The notes: generated by a model not told the origin, from the letters alone. Positions 1 to 8,644 are shown, numbered from the stretch's first letter. The stretch is DNA of 64,000 nucleotides from Flavobacterium phragmitis (GCF_900112575.1 NZ_FOMH01000007.1:308999-372998), one strand, 5' to 3'. Program-made: numbers and translations.

Positions 1-160
1 CAATCCCAAAGAAAATAGATTTAAAAAGTTCTACATCGCTATATTTAACAACATTTTCTTTGCCAGATTCATTTATTTCATATTGGCTACAGCTTACAAA
101 CAAAAAATTAAGGGACAAAACGAAAGCTATTTTAGATAAGTTTTTTTTTATTAATTTCAT
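1..160 (-). CDS. Partial lipoprotein, N-terminus only, SdpC-toxin-like
   Basis: The first 53 codons of a minus-strand gene that runs off the left edge; the ATG is at 158-160. Residues 1-23 are a basic start plus hydrophobic core ending in a lipobox (LFVSC, Cys24), so it should be a lipidated, exported protein. Residues 40-53 (KYSDVELFKSIFFG) resemble the mature start of the SdpC sporulation-delaying toxin family as I remember it (FSGEDYFRGLLFGQG in Bacillus SdpC). The family call rests on about 14 residues and is tentative; lipoprotein status is much firmer. No matching promoter was found upstream. Confidence 0.6.
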   Translation of the reverse strand, partial: MKLIKKNLSKIAFVLSLNFLFVSCSQYEINESGKENVVKYSDVELFKSIFFGI

Positions 161-586
161 GGTTAATTATGTTAAGTTATGTTATTGATTTTATAGACTT
201 CAAGCTCTAATTTTGTATAGCAGACATTCATGAGTATAAAATTTACTCAACACTAAATTTTGTGGATTTTTTTCTTATTTAATTTTAACTTAAAGTGAAA
301 GTATAAACAGACCGTTACTAAAATCCAAAAATTTACCTTCCTTACATTTTGTGGAAAGATGTTAAAAAAGATATCACAAAGAAGACTCATAGTGCTTGCC
401 AATAAAAAGAGCCTGAATATTTTTTTCATAATGATTTAAATTTTATTGATTAATATTTTGAATTAATTTTACTTACAAACTTACAAGGGATTAAAAAAAA
501 GTCTCAACCGAAAATCGGTTATTTAAAAAATAATTTCAAATTATTGCAAAATATTTCTTACGTTTATTGCGGTTAAAATTGCATAC
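161..586. other. Gene-free spacer
   Basis: A 426-base AT-rich spacer between divergent genes. On the plus strand TTG (185-187), 20 bases and TAATTTTG (208-215) fit the Bacteroidota promoter consensus, but no gene follows for about 370 bases, so it could drive a small RNA or be chance. A short palindrome at 506-520 is listed separately. Nothing else was recognised. Confidence 0.5.
506..520. promoter_or_regulatory. Palindrome upstream of first XRE gene
   Basis: AACCGA (506-511), AAA, TCGGTT (515-520) is a perfect 6-bp inverted repeat ending 66 bases before the ATG of the XRE gene at 587. The paralogue at 1177 has a different palindrome at nearly the same distance. XRE regulators commonly bind such palindromes to regulate themselves; here that is inference. 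Confidence 0.4.
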
Positions 587-919
587 ATGAATAGAATTGT
601 AGGAAATAAACTAAGAATATTACGTAAGGCTAAAAATTTATCTCAGGAAGAAGTAGCAGATTATTTAAATGTTTCTCCATCAGCATATGCCAGAATGGAA
701 CGAGGTGAAAGTACTTCTTGGGCCAATCATTTTAATAAAATTTGTGAAGTTTTTGAAATAGCTCCGGAAGAATTAGTGAGGAAAGAAATAGGGGACTCTG
801 CTTACGAAAACATAATCAATACAGAACAGGCAACATATAGCGATTACAGAAAAATAATTAAACACTATAAACTTAAAATTAAAGACTTAAAAATTATAAT
901 GAAAAGTCTTGGAAAATAA
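587..919 (+). CDS. XRE-family HTH transcriptional regulator
   Basis: A 110-residue protein with one Cro/C1-type helix-turn-helix at about residues 6-60: LRILRKAKNLSQEEVADYL, then the recognition segment with SAYARMERGE. The rest is a basic helical tail that may serve in dimerisation. It is a paralogue of the next gene (1177-1536); the two are nearly identical over the HTH and differ in the tail. A transcription factor is well supported, its targets are unknown. No Shine-Dalgarno is visible, and TAAAATTG at 574-581 is a one-mismatch -7 element. It could be a phage-type repressor remnant, but no phage genes are nearby. Confidence 0.85.
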   Translation: MNRIVGNKLRILRKAKNLSQEEVADYLNVSPSAYARMERGESTSWANHFNKICEVFEIAPEELVRKEIGDSAYENIINTEQATYSDYRKIIKHYKLKIKDLKIIMKSLGK

Positions 920-1090
920 GTGAGAAAACTAAATAAAAACAGCTTTATCAATTAACAGAATCTTTTTTGATCATTTTAGTTTTGATTGTCTTTTAAAATT
1001 CCATGCCAAAACGAATAATTAAAAAAAATAAGAATTGAAATTGATGATACTAAATGTAATCACAATCTTCAAACAAATCAATTTAAATCC

Positions 1091-1111
1091 ATTACCCTAT
1101 AAAAGGGTAAT
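1091..1111. promoter_or_regulatory. Palindrome upstream of second XRE gene
   Basis: ATTACCCT (1091-1098), ATAAA, AGGGTAAT (1104-1111) is a perfect 8-bp inverted repeat ending 65 bases before the ATG at 1177 and 41 bases before the -7 element. It is a candidate operator for one or both XRE paralogues. Confidence 0.45.
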
Positions 1112-1152
1112 AAAAACCTAAAATCGAATAATTATAAGATATTTCCTGTGTT

Positions 1153-1160
1153 TATATTTG
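1153..1160 (+). promoter_or_regulatory. Promoter -7 element for second XRE gene
   Basis: TATATTTG matches the Bacteroidota -7 consensus TAnnTTTG exactly and lies 16 bases before the ATG. No TTG was found at the right distance upstream, so the -33 part is unassigned. Confidence 0.5.
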
Positions 1161-1176
1161 TAAAAACATATAAAAT

Positions 1177-1536
1177 ATGAATAAAATAGTAGGAAATAAT
1201 TTAAAAATGTTGCGTAAGTCTAAAAACATGTCACAGGAACAGGTTGCTGATCATTTAAATATTTCACAATCTGCTTACGCCAGAATGGAGCGTGGTGACA
1301 GTGCTTCCTGGGCCAATCATTTTAGGAATATTTGTGAACTATTTGACAGAGCTCCGGAGGAATTGGTAAAAAAAGAATTAGGTCTTAATTCAAACGAGAG
1401 TTTGTTTGATACGGAACGCCAGACCGAGCGTGCACTGATCAATGTTTACAGAAAAATAATAAAACAATATGAGTCACAAATAAAAGACTTGAAGAAGATT
1501 ATTAAGTATCTGAATAAAGATAAAAAACAAAACTAA
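1177..1536 (+). CDS. XRE-family HTH transcriptional regulator (paralogue)
   Basis: 119 residues. Cro/C1-type HTH at about residues 6-60 (LKMLRKSKNMSQEQVADHL, SAYARMERGDS), then a longer charged helical tail (residues 75-119) rich in Lys and Gln. It is a tandem duplicate of the gene at 587, separated by 257 bases and carrying its own -7 element and palindrome, so the two are probably transcribed separately. The HTHs are so similar that both may recognise related DNA. Most divergence is after residue 70, where effector or partner binding would be expected. Targets are unknown. Confidence 0.85.
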   Translation: MNKIVGNNLKMLRKSKNMSQEQVADHLNISQSAYARMERGDSASWANHFRNICELFDRAPEELVKKELGLNSNESLFDTERQTERALINVYRKIIKQYESQIKDLKKIIKYLNKDKKQN

Positions 1537-1567
1537 AAAGGCCTCACAAATTAAGTGAAGCCCTTTT
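1535..1567. terminator. Bidirectional terminator between XRE gene and lysC
   Basis: An imperfect hairpin (AAAAGGCCTCAC, AAATTAA, GTGAAGCCCTTTT) with a T-run on one side and an A-run on the other. It sits between the convergent XRE gene and lysC and can serve both strands. Confidence 0.6.
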
Positions 1568-1609
1568 GATAAATATATTTGAATTGAAATAATTACCTTT
1601 TTATAAATA

Positions 1610-2869
1610 TTAATTAAGTTCTTTAGTCACAATCTGCATTGTTTCACGGCTAACTTGTTTCAATAAAACCTCTTTGTTAGCTTCAACAGTTTGTGCGGCT
1701 TCTTCTGTAAAGTGACGAATCGTGTATAATGTTACATTCTCACTGTATTCCACTTTGAATTTTTTAGAAAGAATAGCATTCAGTTCCGAGAAATTTCCAA
1801 ATTTATCTTCCACACAAACAGAGAAACTAATGGCAGAGTTCTGAATCAAGTTTACTTTGATTTTAAACTCGTGGAATAAACCAAAAATCTCACTGATGTT
1901 TTCTTCCATAATGAAAGAGAAATCAATTGATGAAAGCGAGATCAAAAGCTGTTCCCTTTTTACAATAAAACATGGATATTGTGGTTCCAAATCAACTCCT
2001 TTAGAAACGCAGGTTCCTTTTAATAAAGGATTCACAAACGATTTTACGTACAAAGGAATTTCTTTTTTCTGTAAAGGCTGTAATGTTTTTGGGTGAATTA
2101 CCGTTGCTCCGTAAAATGCTAATTCGATAGCTTCACGATACGAAATCTGGTTTAACAAACTTGCATTTTCAAAATAACGCGGATCTGCATTCATAACACC
2201 AGGAACATCTTTCCAGATCGTTACACTTTCGGCATTTAGGCAGTAAGCAAAAATTCCAGCTGTATAATCAGAACCTTCACGACCTAGAGTTGTAGTGAAA
2301 TTATTGTCATCGGCACCTAAAAAACCTTGTGTAATGTTTAATTGTTTTCTTGGCACATTTTTGCTGATATTTTGTTGCGTTGTTTCCCAATCTACTTCTG
2401 CGTCTCTGTAATTTGCATTGGTTTTGATAAAATTACGAACATCAAGCCATTGTGTCTGAATTCCTCTGAAATTCATATAATGACTTAAAATATTGGTTGA
2501 AATCAATTCACCAAAACTCACAACCTGATCGTAAACGAAATTGTAGTTTGGAGATTTATTATGAGCTAAAAAGTACTCCAGTTCATCAAACTGTGCATTT
2601 ACAGCTGCAAAAACGTCATGATTTTCATCTTCGAATAAATCCAATAAGATCTGATTGTGGTATTTTTTAATTTCTTGTACAGAAGAATTTAGCTCTGTTG
2701 ATTTTTCGAAGTAATTCTTAATTACAACTTCAAGAGCATTTGTTGTTTTTCCCATAGCAGAAACAACCAATATTACATCTTCATACCCCACTTTTTGTAA
2801 AACGTCGTATACGTTTTTAATTCCATCTGCATCTTTCACCGACGCACCACCAAATTTAAATACTCTCAT
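1610..2869 (-). CDS. lysC: Aspartate kinase
   Basis: Phosphorylates aspartate, the committed step toward Lys, Thr and Met. It has 419 residues, usual for the monofunctional enzyme. The kinase domain (about 1-290) starts with the nucleotide-binding KFGGAS motif (5-10) and contains TTTLGREGSDYTA (192-204), the aspartokinase signature. Residues from about 305 form the ACT regulatory region that normally binds the end-product amino acid. No homoserine dehydrogenase domain is attached, unlike ThrA. It is a single-gene unit read from the minus strand, flanked upstream by heptamer repeats. Which amino acid inhibits it cannot be read from the sequence. Confidence 0.93.
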   Translation of the reverse strand: MRVFKFGGASVKDADGIKNVYDVLQKVGYEDVILVVSAMGKTTNALEVVIKNYFEKSTELNSSVQEIKKYHNQILLDLFEDENHDVFAAVNAQFDELEYFLAHNKSPNYNFVYDQVVSFGELISTNILSHYMNFRGIQTQWLDVRNFIKTNANYRDAEVDWETTQQNISKNVPRKQLNITQGFLGADDNNFTTTLGREGSDYTAGIFAYCLNAESVTIWKDVPGVMNADPRYFENASLLNQISYREAIELAFYGATVIHPKTLQPLQKKEIPLYVKSFVNPLLKGTCVSKGVDLEPQYPCFIVKREQLLISLSSIDFSFIMEENISEIFGLFHEFKIKVNLIQNSAISFSVCVEDKFGNFSELNAILSKKFKVEYSENVTLYTIRHFTEEAAQTVEANKEVLLKQVSRETMQIVTKELN

Positions 2870-2879
2870 TTTTAATTTT

Positions 2880-2916
2880 AGATTTTTTAGATTTTAGATT
2901 TTAGATTTGAGGAAAT
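2880..2916. repeat. TTTAGAT heptamer tandem repeat
   Basis: Four to five slightly varied copies of the phrase TTTAGAT just upstream of lysC. The same phrase recurs after nrdA (about 15476-15502) and, in reverse orientation, before rsgA (about 24552-24580). It looks like slippage-generated filler; no function is evident. Confidence 0.6.
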
Positions 2917-2935
2917 CTAGTATTTTGTTTGTTGC

Positions 2936-3043
2936 CACAGATTATAAGAATTAAAATGATTTTATAATCTGTGTCGATTTGCCACCAATTTCACGAATTA
3001 GCACGAATATTAATTAGTGGAAATTGGTGGAATTAGTGGCAAA
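2936..3043. repeat. Word-built hairpins between lysC and GNAT gene
   Basis: Two adjacent stems. CACAGATTATAA (2936-2947) pairs with TTATAATCTGTG (2962-2973). TTTGCCACCAATTTCAC (2978-2994) pairs imperfectly with 3017-3043, whose key words are GTGG, AAATTGGTGG and GTGGCAAA. The words CACGAAT and GTGGAAATTGGTGG also repeat directly. Similar structures occur at 36897, 44697 and 10745. Confidence 0.65.
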
Positions 3044-3050
3044 ATAAATT

Positions 3051-3539
3051 TTATAATTTTTCTAAGAACGCATTAACTCCCGCTTCATCCATTTGAACGA
3101 CCTGCCAATCGTCAAGGATTTTGGCACCAGAATTTTTGTAAAAATTAACGGCTGGCGTATTCCAAGCAAGAACGTTCCATTCTACTCTTCGAACTCCGTC
3201 TTTTTTGCCTTGTTTCATGATTTCAGCATAAAGTGCCGATCCTAAACCAGTACCGCGCATTTTTTCTTTTACAATCAGATCTTCAAGATGGATTGTTTTT
3301 CCTTTCCAAGTAGAATAACGGTAGTAGTATAAAGCAATTCCAACAATCTCTTTTTGTTTTTCTTCGTTTTCAACCTCCGCCACAAAAACCTGAAAAAGCG
3401 GTTTTTCTCCAAATCCGTCACGAACTAAATCTTCTTCTGTAATCACTACAGCTTCAGGTTCTTTTTCGAATATTGCCAGCTCCTGAATTAATCCTAAAAC
3501 CGATTTCATGTCCTCAGGATTTCCTTTTCTAATATTCAT
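3051..3539 (-). CDS. GNAT-family N-acetyltransferase
   Basis: 162 residues, the size of a single GNAT domain. The acetyl-CoA pyrophosphate-binding loop is seen as KEKMRGTGLGSAL (about residues 92-104), preceded by the strand motif IHLEDLIV and followed by AWNTPAVNFYKNSGA, the typical GNAT C-terminal helix. The layout is closest to the diamine/spermidine acetyltransferase (SAT1-like) branch, so an amine substrate is plausible. It lies upstream of lysC on the same strand, but the 180-base spacer with hairpins argues against tight co-transcription. Substrate not determined. Confidence 0.85.
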   Translation of the reverse strand: MNIRKGNPEDMKSVLGLIQELAIFEKEPEAVVITEEDLVRDGFGEKPLFQVFVAEVENEEKQKEIVGIALYYYRYSTWKGKTIHLEDLIVKEKMRGTGLGSALYAEIMKQGKKDGVRRVEWNVLAWNTPAVNFYKNSGAKILDDWQVVQMDEAGVNAFLEKL

Positions 3540-3801
3540 AATTGGTAAACTTTATTTTTTTGTCCTTTATAGTATTGCTTTTTCCTAATGTAGAATTTGT
3601 TTTCACAAACATTTGAAAGAAGCAATTTTATGTATTCGTATTTTTATTTAATTATTATCAAATAAAAATCATTTTAAAAGTTGCTTTTCGCAAAATATTA
3701 GCAAATATACAATAAGGGCAAACTAACAAAATAATTTTTAAATCATTCTCACAAAATAAGCGATATTTGTGACTTAAAAATAAAACTATAACGATTTAGC
3801 A

Positions 3802-4806
3802 ATGGAAGAACGCAATAAAACACTGGGAGAGTTTATTATTGAGAACCAAAAAGCATTTCAGTATTCGTCGGGAGAGCTCTCGCGAATTATCAACTCTATT
3901 AGATTGGCGGCCAAGGTGGTCAATCATAAAGTAAACCAAGCGGGTTTGGTGGATATTATTGGCGCCGCGGGCGAACAGAATATTCAGGGAGAAGACCAGC
4001 AAAAATTAGATGTCTATGCCAACGAAGTATTTATCCAGACGTTAATAAACCGTGAGATTGTCTGTGGTATTGCTTCAGAAGAAAACGACGATTATATTAC
4101 AGTTCAGGGGAGCGACAACTGTCATAATAATAAGTACGTGATCTTAATGGATCCGCTTGACGGATCTTCAAATATTGATGTTAATGTTTCGGTAGGAACT
4201 ATCTTTTCTGTTTTTAGAAGAGTAACGCCAATTGGAACTCCGGTAACTAGCGAGGATTTTTTACAACCGGGAATCAATCAAGTGGCAGCAGGCTATGTAA
4301 TTTATGGAACTTCGACTATGTTGGTTTATACCACAGGACATGGCGTAAACGGATTTACACTAAATCCAGCAATTGGCACATTTTATCTTTCACACCCAAA
4401 TATGAGATTTCCTGAAAATGGAAATATCTACTCGGTAAACGAAGGAAATTATGTTCACTTTCCGCAGGGAGTAAAAAATTACATCAAGTATTGTCAGCGT
4501 GAAGAAGGGGATAGACCTTATACCTCAAGATATATAGGAAGTTTGGTTGCAGATTTTCATCGTAATATGATTAAGGGAGGTGTTTATATTTATCCAACAA
4601 GTTCAAAAGCGCCAAAAGGGAAATTACGTTTATTATACGAATGTAATCCAATGGCATTTCTTGCAGAACAAGCAGGAGGAAAAGCAACAGACGGATTTAA
4701 AAGAATCATGGAAATACAGCCTACAGAACTGCACCAAAGAGTTCCATTTTTCTGCGGAAGCTATAATATGGTAGAAAAAGCGGAAGAATTTATGGCGGCT
4801 GAATAA
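3802..4806 (+). CDS. fbp: Class I fructose-1,6-bisphosphatase
   Basis: Hydrolyses fructose 1,6-bisphosphate to fructose 6-phosphate in gluconeogenesis. 334 residues, normal for class I. The metal- and phosphate-binding signature [14 protein letters not shown] (115-128) is intact, and the EEN segment (93-95) supplies further metal ligands. The C-terminal substrate region around [22 protein letters not shown] is typical. The ATG is preceded by AACGATTTAGCA with no Shine-Dalgarno; GATATTTG (3762-3769) is a one-mismatch -7 element. A strong terminator follows. Monocistronic. Confidence 0.95.
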   Translation: MEERNKTLGEFIIENQKAFQYSSGELSRIINSIRLAAKVVNHKVNQAGLVDIIGAAGEQNIQGEDQQKLDVYANEVFIQTLINREIVCGIASEENDDYITVQGSDNCHNNKYVILMDPLDGSSNIDVNVSVGTIFSVFRRVTPIGTPVTSEDFLQPGINQVAAGYVIYGTSTMLVYTTGHGVNGFTLNPAIGTFYLSHPNMRFPENGNIYSVNEGNYVHFPQGVKNYIKYCQREEGDRPYTSRYIGSLVADFHRNMIKGGVYIYPTSSKAPKGKLRLLYECNPMAFLAEQAGGKATDGFKRIMEIQPTELHQRVPFFCGSYNMVEKAEEFMAAE

Positions 4807-4841
4807 GTTTTCAGTCTCGGTCTCAGTTTTCAGTCTTAGAT

Positions 4842-4878
4842 AACCTAACAGATTTTTAAAATCTGTTAGGTTTTTTTT
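4842..4878 (+). terminator. Terminator after fbp
   Basis: A near-continuous 15-bp stem (4842-4856 with 4858-4872, key words AACCTAACAG and CTGTTAGGTT) followed by eight T. The shape and word order mirror the CCCGACAGG hairpin 37 bases downstream, as if one were a sequence variant of the other. Confidence 0.8.
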
Positions 4879-4914
4879 GTTTCAGATTTCTAGTTACTCT
4901 GGATTAACAACAAC

Positions 4915-4944
4915 AAACCCGACAGGTTCAAACCTGTCGGGTTT
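4915..4944. repeat. CCCGACAGG-type hairpin, copy 1
   Basis: AAACCCGACAGGTT (4915-4928), CA, AACCTGTCGGGTTT (4931-4944). One of four copies of this dispersed palindrome in the window (others at 35311, 51782, 63514). Here it lies between the convergent fbp and TerB-like genes, where it could terminate transcripts from the minus strand. Confidence 0.85.
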
Positions 4945-5011
4945 ATAATTGAGTTTAGCTTCAATTTTAGAATCAGTAAAAAACTGAATACTAAAAACTG
5001 ATTACTGAATA

Positions 5012-5443
5012 CTATTTATTCATATTCTCCATTTCAAACAAGAAAGTATCTAAATCTACTTTTTTGTCCACTAGAGATAATGCTTTTGAAACAATATAGT
5101 TTACGTTTCCTGGCGTAAAACCTAAAGCTAGTCCCATACGAACTAACATTACTTCTTGTTTGTCTCCTAAGTGATGGTCTACGTGGACCATTCTTGCTAA
5201 ATCATACAAACGCTCTAAACGCTGTGTATATAAATAAGGAGGATTTATAGGATGTTTCCAAGGATCGGCAAGGATTTCTTTGTACTCGTCTTCTGAAATT
5301 TCTAATCTTGAAGCAAGCTTGTCCAAAAACTCTTGCTCTTCGGGAGTTATTTTCCCGTCAGCAAAAGCGACACGCACAATTGCAGAGAAATGACCTCTGT
5401 TTCTTTGTTTGAATTCGTTATCAAATAATTCTGAAAATGCCAT
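5012..5443 (-). CDS. TerB-family protein
   Basis: 143 residues, all-helical, with the TerB/DjlA-type domain: FSAIVRVAFADGKITPEEQEFL at about 19-40 shows the acidic metal-binding-like DGKITPEE loop, and a second half (about 85-125) carries VDHHLGDKQE. TerB proteins are cytosolic or membrane-associated and were first linked to tellurite resistance; the role of isolated copies in Bacteroidota is not established. Other Ter genes are absent here. A good promoter precedes it. Family assignment is firm, function is open. Confidence 0.85.
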   Translation of the reverse strand: MAFSELFDNEFKQRNRGHFSAIVRVAFADGKITPEEQEFLDKLASRLEISEDEYKEILADPWKHPINPPYLYTQRLERLYDLARMVHVDHHLGDKQEVMLVRMGLALGFTPGNVNYIVSKALSLVDKKVDLDTFLFEMENMNK

Positions 5444-5466
5444 AATTAGTTAAGGTTTTTATCGAG

Positions 5467-5495
5467 CAAATATAAATCTTATTTTAATTTGACAA
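5467..5495 (-). promoter_or_regulatory. Promoter of TerB-like gene
   Basis: On the minus strand, TTG (5495-5493), 18 bases, TATATTTG (5474-5467): a perfect match to the Bacteroidota sigma consensus. It lies 23 bases before the ATG, giving a very short leader. Confidence 0.8.
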
Positions 5496-5614
5496 ATTTA
5501 AATTTCTCATAAAATTTAACTTATTTTTCTTGAAGGATTTGATAGCCTAAATCTTTAATTCTGAAAATTAATCGTAAGTTTACAGCCCCTAATTATTTAA
5601 ATTATAGATTACCT

Positions 5615-6208
5615 ATGTCACAATTTTGGATTTACTTTCAAATAGGATTAAAACACGTTTTAGATATTCATGCTTACGATCATGTTCTTTTTTTAATCGC
5701 CCTAACAGTTCCGTATTTGTTTAAAGATTGGAAAAGAATTTTTCTGTTGGTTTCATTATTTACTATTGGACATACATTGGCTTTAATTCTTTCGGTTTAT
5801 GGGATAATCACAATAAAAGTAGATCTTGTAGAATTCCTGATACCGATTACGATTTTAATAACAGCTTTATATCATTTATTTACAGCAGGAAAGACTTCAA
5901 AAAATGATAGTGTAAATCTGGTATTTTTCATAACTTTATTCTTTGGTATTATTCACGGTTTAGGATTCTCCAATTATTTCAAAACCATATTAGGAGGATC
6001 TGCAACGTCAAAATTATTACCTTTGGGAGAGTTTGCTTTAGGTATAGAAGCGGCACAGTTAATAGTAGTTTTTGTGGTCTTGGTAATATCATATATAGTG
6101 CAGACAGTTTTCCGTTTTTCAAAACGCGACTGGGCACTGGTAATGTCGGCTTTTGTTATTGGAGTTGTAATTCCAATGATTATTGAAAGTCCGATTTGGC
6201 ACAGATAA
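5615..6208 (+). CDS. HupE/UreJ-family membrane protein
   Basis: 197 residues with about six hydrophobic segments. The N-terminal GLKHVLDIHAYDHVLFL (about 12-28), with its closely spaced His and Asp, and a second histidine motif IGHTLAL (about 52-58) and IIHGLGF are hallmarks of HupE/UreJ-like proteins, which are thought to move nickel or cobalt. No hydrogenase or urease genes are in the window, so the metal is uncertain. It starts a possible operon with the dCMP deaminase (5-base gap) and the S41 protease. Confidence 0.82.
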   Translation: MSQFWIYFQIGLKHVLDIHAYDHVLFLIALTVPYLFKDWKRIFLLVSLFTIGHTLALILSVYGIITIKVDLVEFLIPITILITALYHLFTAGKTSKNDSVNLVFFITLFFGIIHGLGFSNYFKTILGGSATSKLLPLGEFALGIEAAQLIVVFVVLVISYIVQTVFRFSKRDWALVMSAFVIGVVIPMIIESPIWHR

Positions 6209-6213
6209 AATAA

Positions 6214-6645
6214 ATGGAAGTAAAAAAATTGAATAAATACGATAAAGCGTATCTGCGAATTGCAAAAGAGTGGAGTCAGCTTTCATATTGTAAAAGAAAA
6301 CAAGTTGGCGCTATTATCGTAAAAGACCGAATGATAATTTCTGACGGCTACAATGGTACGCCATCCGGATTTGAAAATTGCTGTGAAGACGAAGAAGGTT
6401 TAACGCGTTGGGATGTTTTACATGCCGAAGCAAACGCAATCTTGAAAGTTGCAAGATCAACACAGTCTTGCGAAGGTGCAACGTTATATATTACGCTTTC
6501 GCCTTGTAAGGAATGCAGTAAATTAATACATCAGTCTGGAATAAAAAGAGTGGTGTATAAAGATGGATATCGTGATGATTCCGGAATTCAATTTTTAATA
6601 AAAGCAGGTGTTGAAGTACAACATATTCCTGACTTAGAAGAGTAA
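6214..6645 (+). CDS. dCMP deaminase-family protein
   Basis: Zinc cytidine/deoxycytidylate deaminase fold, 143 residues. It probably converts dCMP to dUMP for thymidylate synthesis, or a related nucleotide. Both zinc motifs are intact: HAEAN (70-74; His ligand and catalytic Glu) and SPCKEC (96-101; two Cys ligands). The sequence DGYNGTPSGFENC matches the nucleotide-binding loop of dCMP deaminases (ComEB-like). It follows the HupE-like gene by 5 bases, and its stop codon shares one base with the start of the S41 protease (TAATG), indicating translational coupling. Confidence 0.9.
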   Translation: MEVKKLNKYDKAYLRIAKEWSQLSYCKRKQVGAIIVKDRMIISDGYNGTPSGFENCCEDEEGLTRWDVLHAEANAILKVARSTQSCEGATLYITLSPCKECSKLIHQSGIKRVVYKDGYRDDSGIQFLIKAGVEVQHIPDLEE

Positions 6646-8222
6646 TGAAATTTAATTCGAAATATTTACCCATAATAATCGGAGCGACTTTTGCTCTGGG
6701 AACGGTTGTCGGAAGCCTTATGAACGCTCCCGCCGATGATCAGTTTTTGGCTAAAAATTACTCTAAAACCAAACTCAACAAACTGATTGATTTTATCAAT
6801 AATGAATATGTTGATAGCATCAATACAGATTCTATCGTTAATCTTACAGTAGACAATATACTTTCCAAATTAGATCCGCATTCGGTTTATATTCCGCCAA
6901 GCGAACAAGCTGAGGTTGCTGAAAGTATGAAAGGGGATTTCGTTGGAATCGGAATCAATTTTTATATGTATAAAGATTCGGTTGCGATTATAAAACCAAT
7001 CGAAAACGGTCCTTCAGCGAAAGCGGGACTAAAATCGGGTGATCGAATTTTATATGCCGGAAAAACTAAATTATACGGTCGAAAATTGCCTTCAGATAGT
7101 TTGTTTTCGAAATTAAAAGGATTGCAGGGCTCTGAAATTGAATTGACTGTTTTTAGAAAATCAGAACAGAAAAAATTAAAATTTAAAGTAAAAAGAGATG
7201 TTATTCCAATTAAGAGTGTTGATGCTTCTTTACTGATTGGAAATAATATCGGTTACATCAAAATAAATCGTTTTGCCGAAACTACTTTCAACGAATTTAA
7301 AACAGGTTTAACCAGACTGAAACAGAAAGGAATTCAATCTTTAGTAATTGATCTTCGTGATAATGGCGGAGGTTACATGGAAGAAGCAATCGCCATTGCG
7401 GATGAATTTTTGAAAGACAAACAATTAATCGTTTTTACAAAAAGCAAAAATGGTTCGATTGATAAAACATTTGCGACAAAAGCCGGAAGTTTTGAAACTG
7501 GAAAAGTATATGTTTTAATTAATGAAAACAGTGCGTCTGCAAGCGAAATTTTAGCTGGAGCGATTCAGGATAATGACCGCGGAACAATTGTTGGACGTCG
7601 TTCTTTCGGGAAAGGTTTGGTACAACGCGAAATGGATTTTAATGACGGATCTGCAGTAAGACTGACAGTAGCCCGTTATTATACGCCAACCGGAAGATCA
7701 ATTCAAAAACCTTATAAAAAAGGAAACGAAGAATATTTTAAAGAATCTGAGTCTAGAATTGCAACAGGAGAATTGTATGCAAAAGACAGTATTAAAGTAG
7801 CAGATTCTTTAAAATTCAAAACGCCAAAAGGAAAAATCGTTTATGGCGGAGGAGGAATCGTTCCTGATGTTTTTGTTCCGATGGAAGCTGAGCACGGAAA
7901 TGAAAACGTGGGTTATTTATTGCAGACCGGAATTGTAGGTCATTTTGTTTTTGAAGAATTAGACAAAGACAGAAATGCTTTTGCAGGAGATAATTTCAAT
8001 ACGTTTTTAGCAAAAATGAAGAATTCCGATGTGTACTTCAAGAAGTTTAAAAATTATATTTTGTTGACTGGTTTAGATTTAAAACTGGACAAAACCAAAG
8101 CTCTTGTAAATCGATATATTACAGCTGAATTTGCGCGACAACTGTTTGGAGAATTATACTATTATGACGTAATCTTAAAAGATGATGCCATGATTAAAAC
8201 AATTCTCAATCCAAAGAAATAA
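6645..8222 (+). CDS. S41 C-terminal processing protease
   Basis: 525 residues. An N-terminal signal anchor (about 8-27) places it in the periplasm. A helical segment is followed by a PDZ domain (about 95-170), then the S41 serine protease core: IDLRDNGGGY (235-244), nucleophile Ser298 in NSASASE, and Lys323 in FGKGLVQ as general base. The family (CtpA/Prc) degrades or trims proteins at their C-termini. The remaining 120 residues are a C-terminal helical extension common in Bacteroidota members. Its start overlaps the preceding stop by one base. Confidence 0.93.
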   Translation: MKFNSKYLPIIIGATFALGTVVGSLMNAPADDQFLAKNYSKTKLNKLIDFINNEYVDSINTDSIVNLTVDNILSKLDPHSVYIPPSEQAEVAESMKGDFVGIGINFYMYKDSVAIIKPIENGPSAKAGLKSGDRILYAGKTKLYGRKLPSDSLFSKLKGLQGSEIELTVFRKSEQKKLKFKVKRDVIPIKSVDASLLIGNNIGYIKINRFAETTFNEFKTGLTRLKQKGIQSLVIDLRDNGGGYMEEAIAIADEFLKDKQLIVFTKSKNGSIDKTFATKAGSFETGKVYVLINENSASASEILAGAIQDNDRGTIVGRRSFGKGLVQREMDFNDGSAVRLTVARYYTPTGRSIQKPYKKGNEEYFKESESRIATGELYAKDSIKVADSLKFKTPKGKIVYGGGGIVPDVFVPMEAEHGNENVGYLLQTGIVGHFVFEELDKDRNAFAGDNFNTFLAKMKNSDVYFKKFKNYILLTGLDLKLDKTKALVNRYITAEFARQLFGELYYYDVILKDDAMIKTILNPKK

Positions 8223-8238
8223 CTTCAATTTTTATATA

Positions 8239-8604
8239 ATGAAAATAGAAACCGTAATTGATGCAGAAATAGAACTTCTGACTGCAATTAAAAATTCGGA
8301 TGTTTTGGTTTTGGAGAAAATGCTTCATGATGATTTATTATTCAATTTACCGGATGGGCAAACCATAACTAAAGCGTTCGATTTAGAAACGTATCGGTCA
8401 GGTAAAATGAAAATCGATTTTTTAGAGGCTTCAGATCAAATTATTAATGTGATTGACGATTCTGCTGTGGTTGCTGTTACCATTTCGTTAAAAGGACTTT
8501 ACGAAACAACTCCAATAAACGGCGTCTTCAAATATATTAGAGTCTGGAAACAATTTGAAAATAATCTAAAGGTTATTGCGGGAAGCTGTATTCAGCTGGC
8601 ATGA
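8239..8604 (+). CDS. DUF4440/NTF2-like protein
   Basis: 121 residues with the cone-shaped NTF2-like fold expected from sequence: an N-terminal helix pair (ELLTAIKNSDVLVLEKMLHDDLLFNLPDGQ) and then strand-rich segments ending FKYIRVWKQFENNLKVIAGS. Members include isomerases, polyketide cyclases and many binding proteins, so activity cannot be assigned. It follows the protease gene by 16 bases and may ride on its transcript. No signal peptide, so cytoplasmic. Confidence 0.8.
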   Translation: MKIETVIDAEIELLTAIKNSDVLVLEKMLHDDLLFNLPDGQTITKAFDLETYRSGKMKIDFLEASDQIINVIDDSAVVAVTISLKGLYETTPINGVFKYIRVWKQFENNLKVIAGSCIQLA

Positions 8605-8644
8605 ATCTTGGAAAAGAAAATAATATAAACTTAAAATAAAACTT

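Noticed and set aside
7500..7600. Possible metal or Lys/Ser loss in the S41 protease
   Set aside because: Ser298 and Lys323 are both present; the enzyme looks active.
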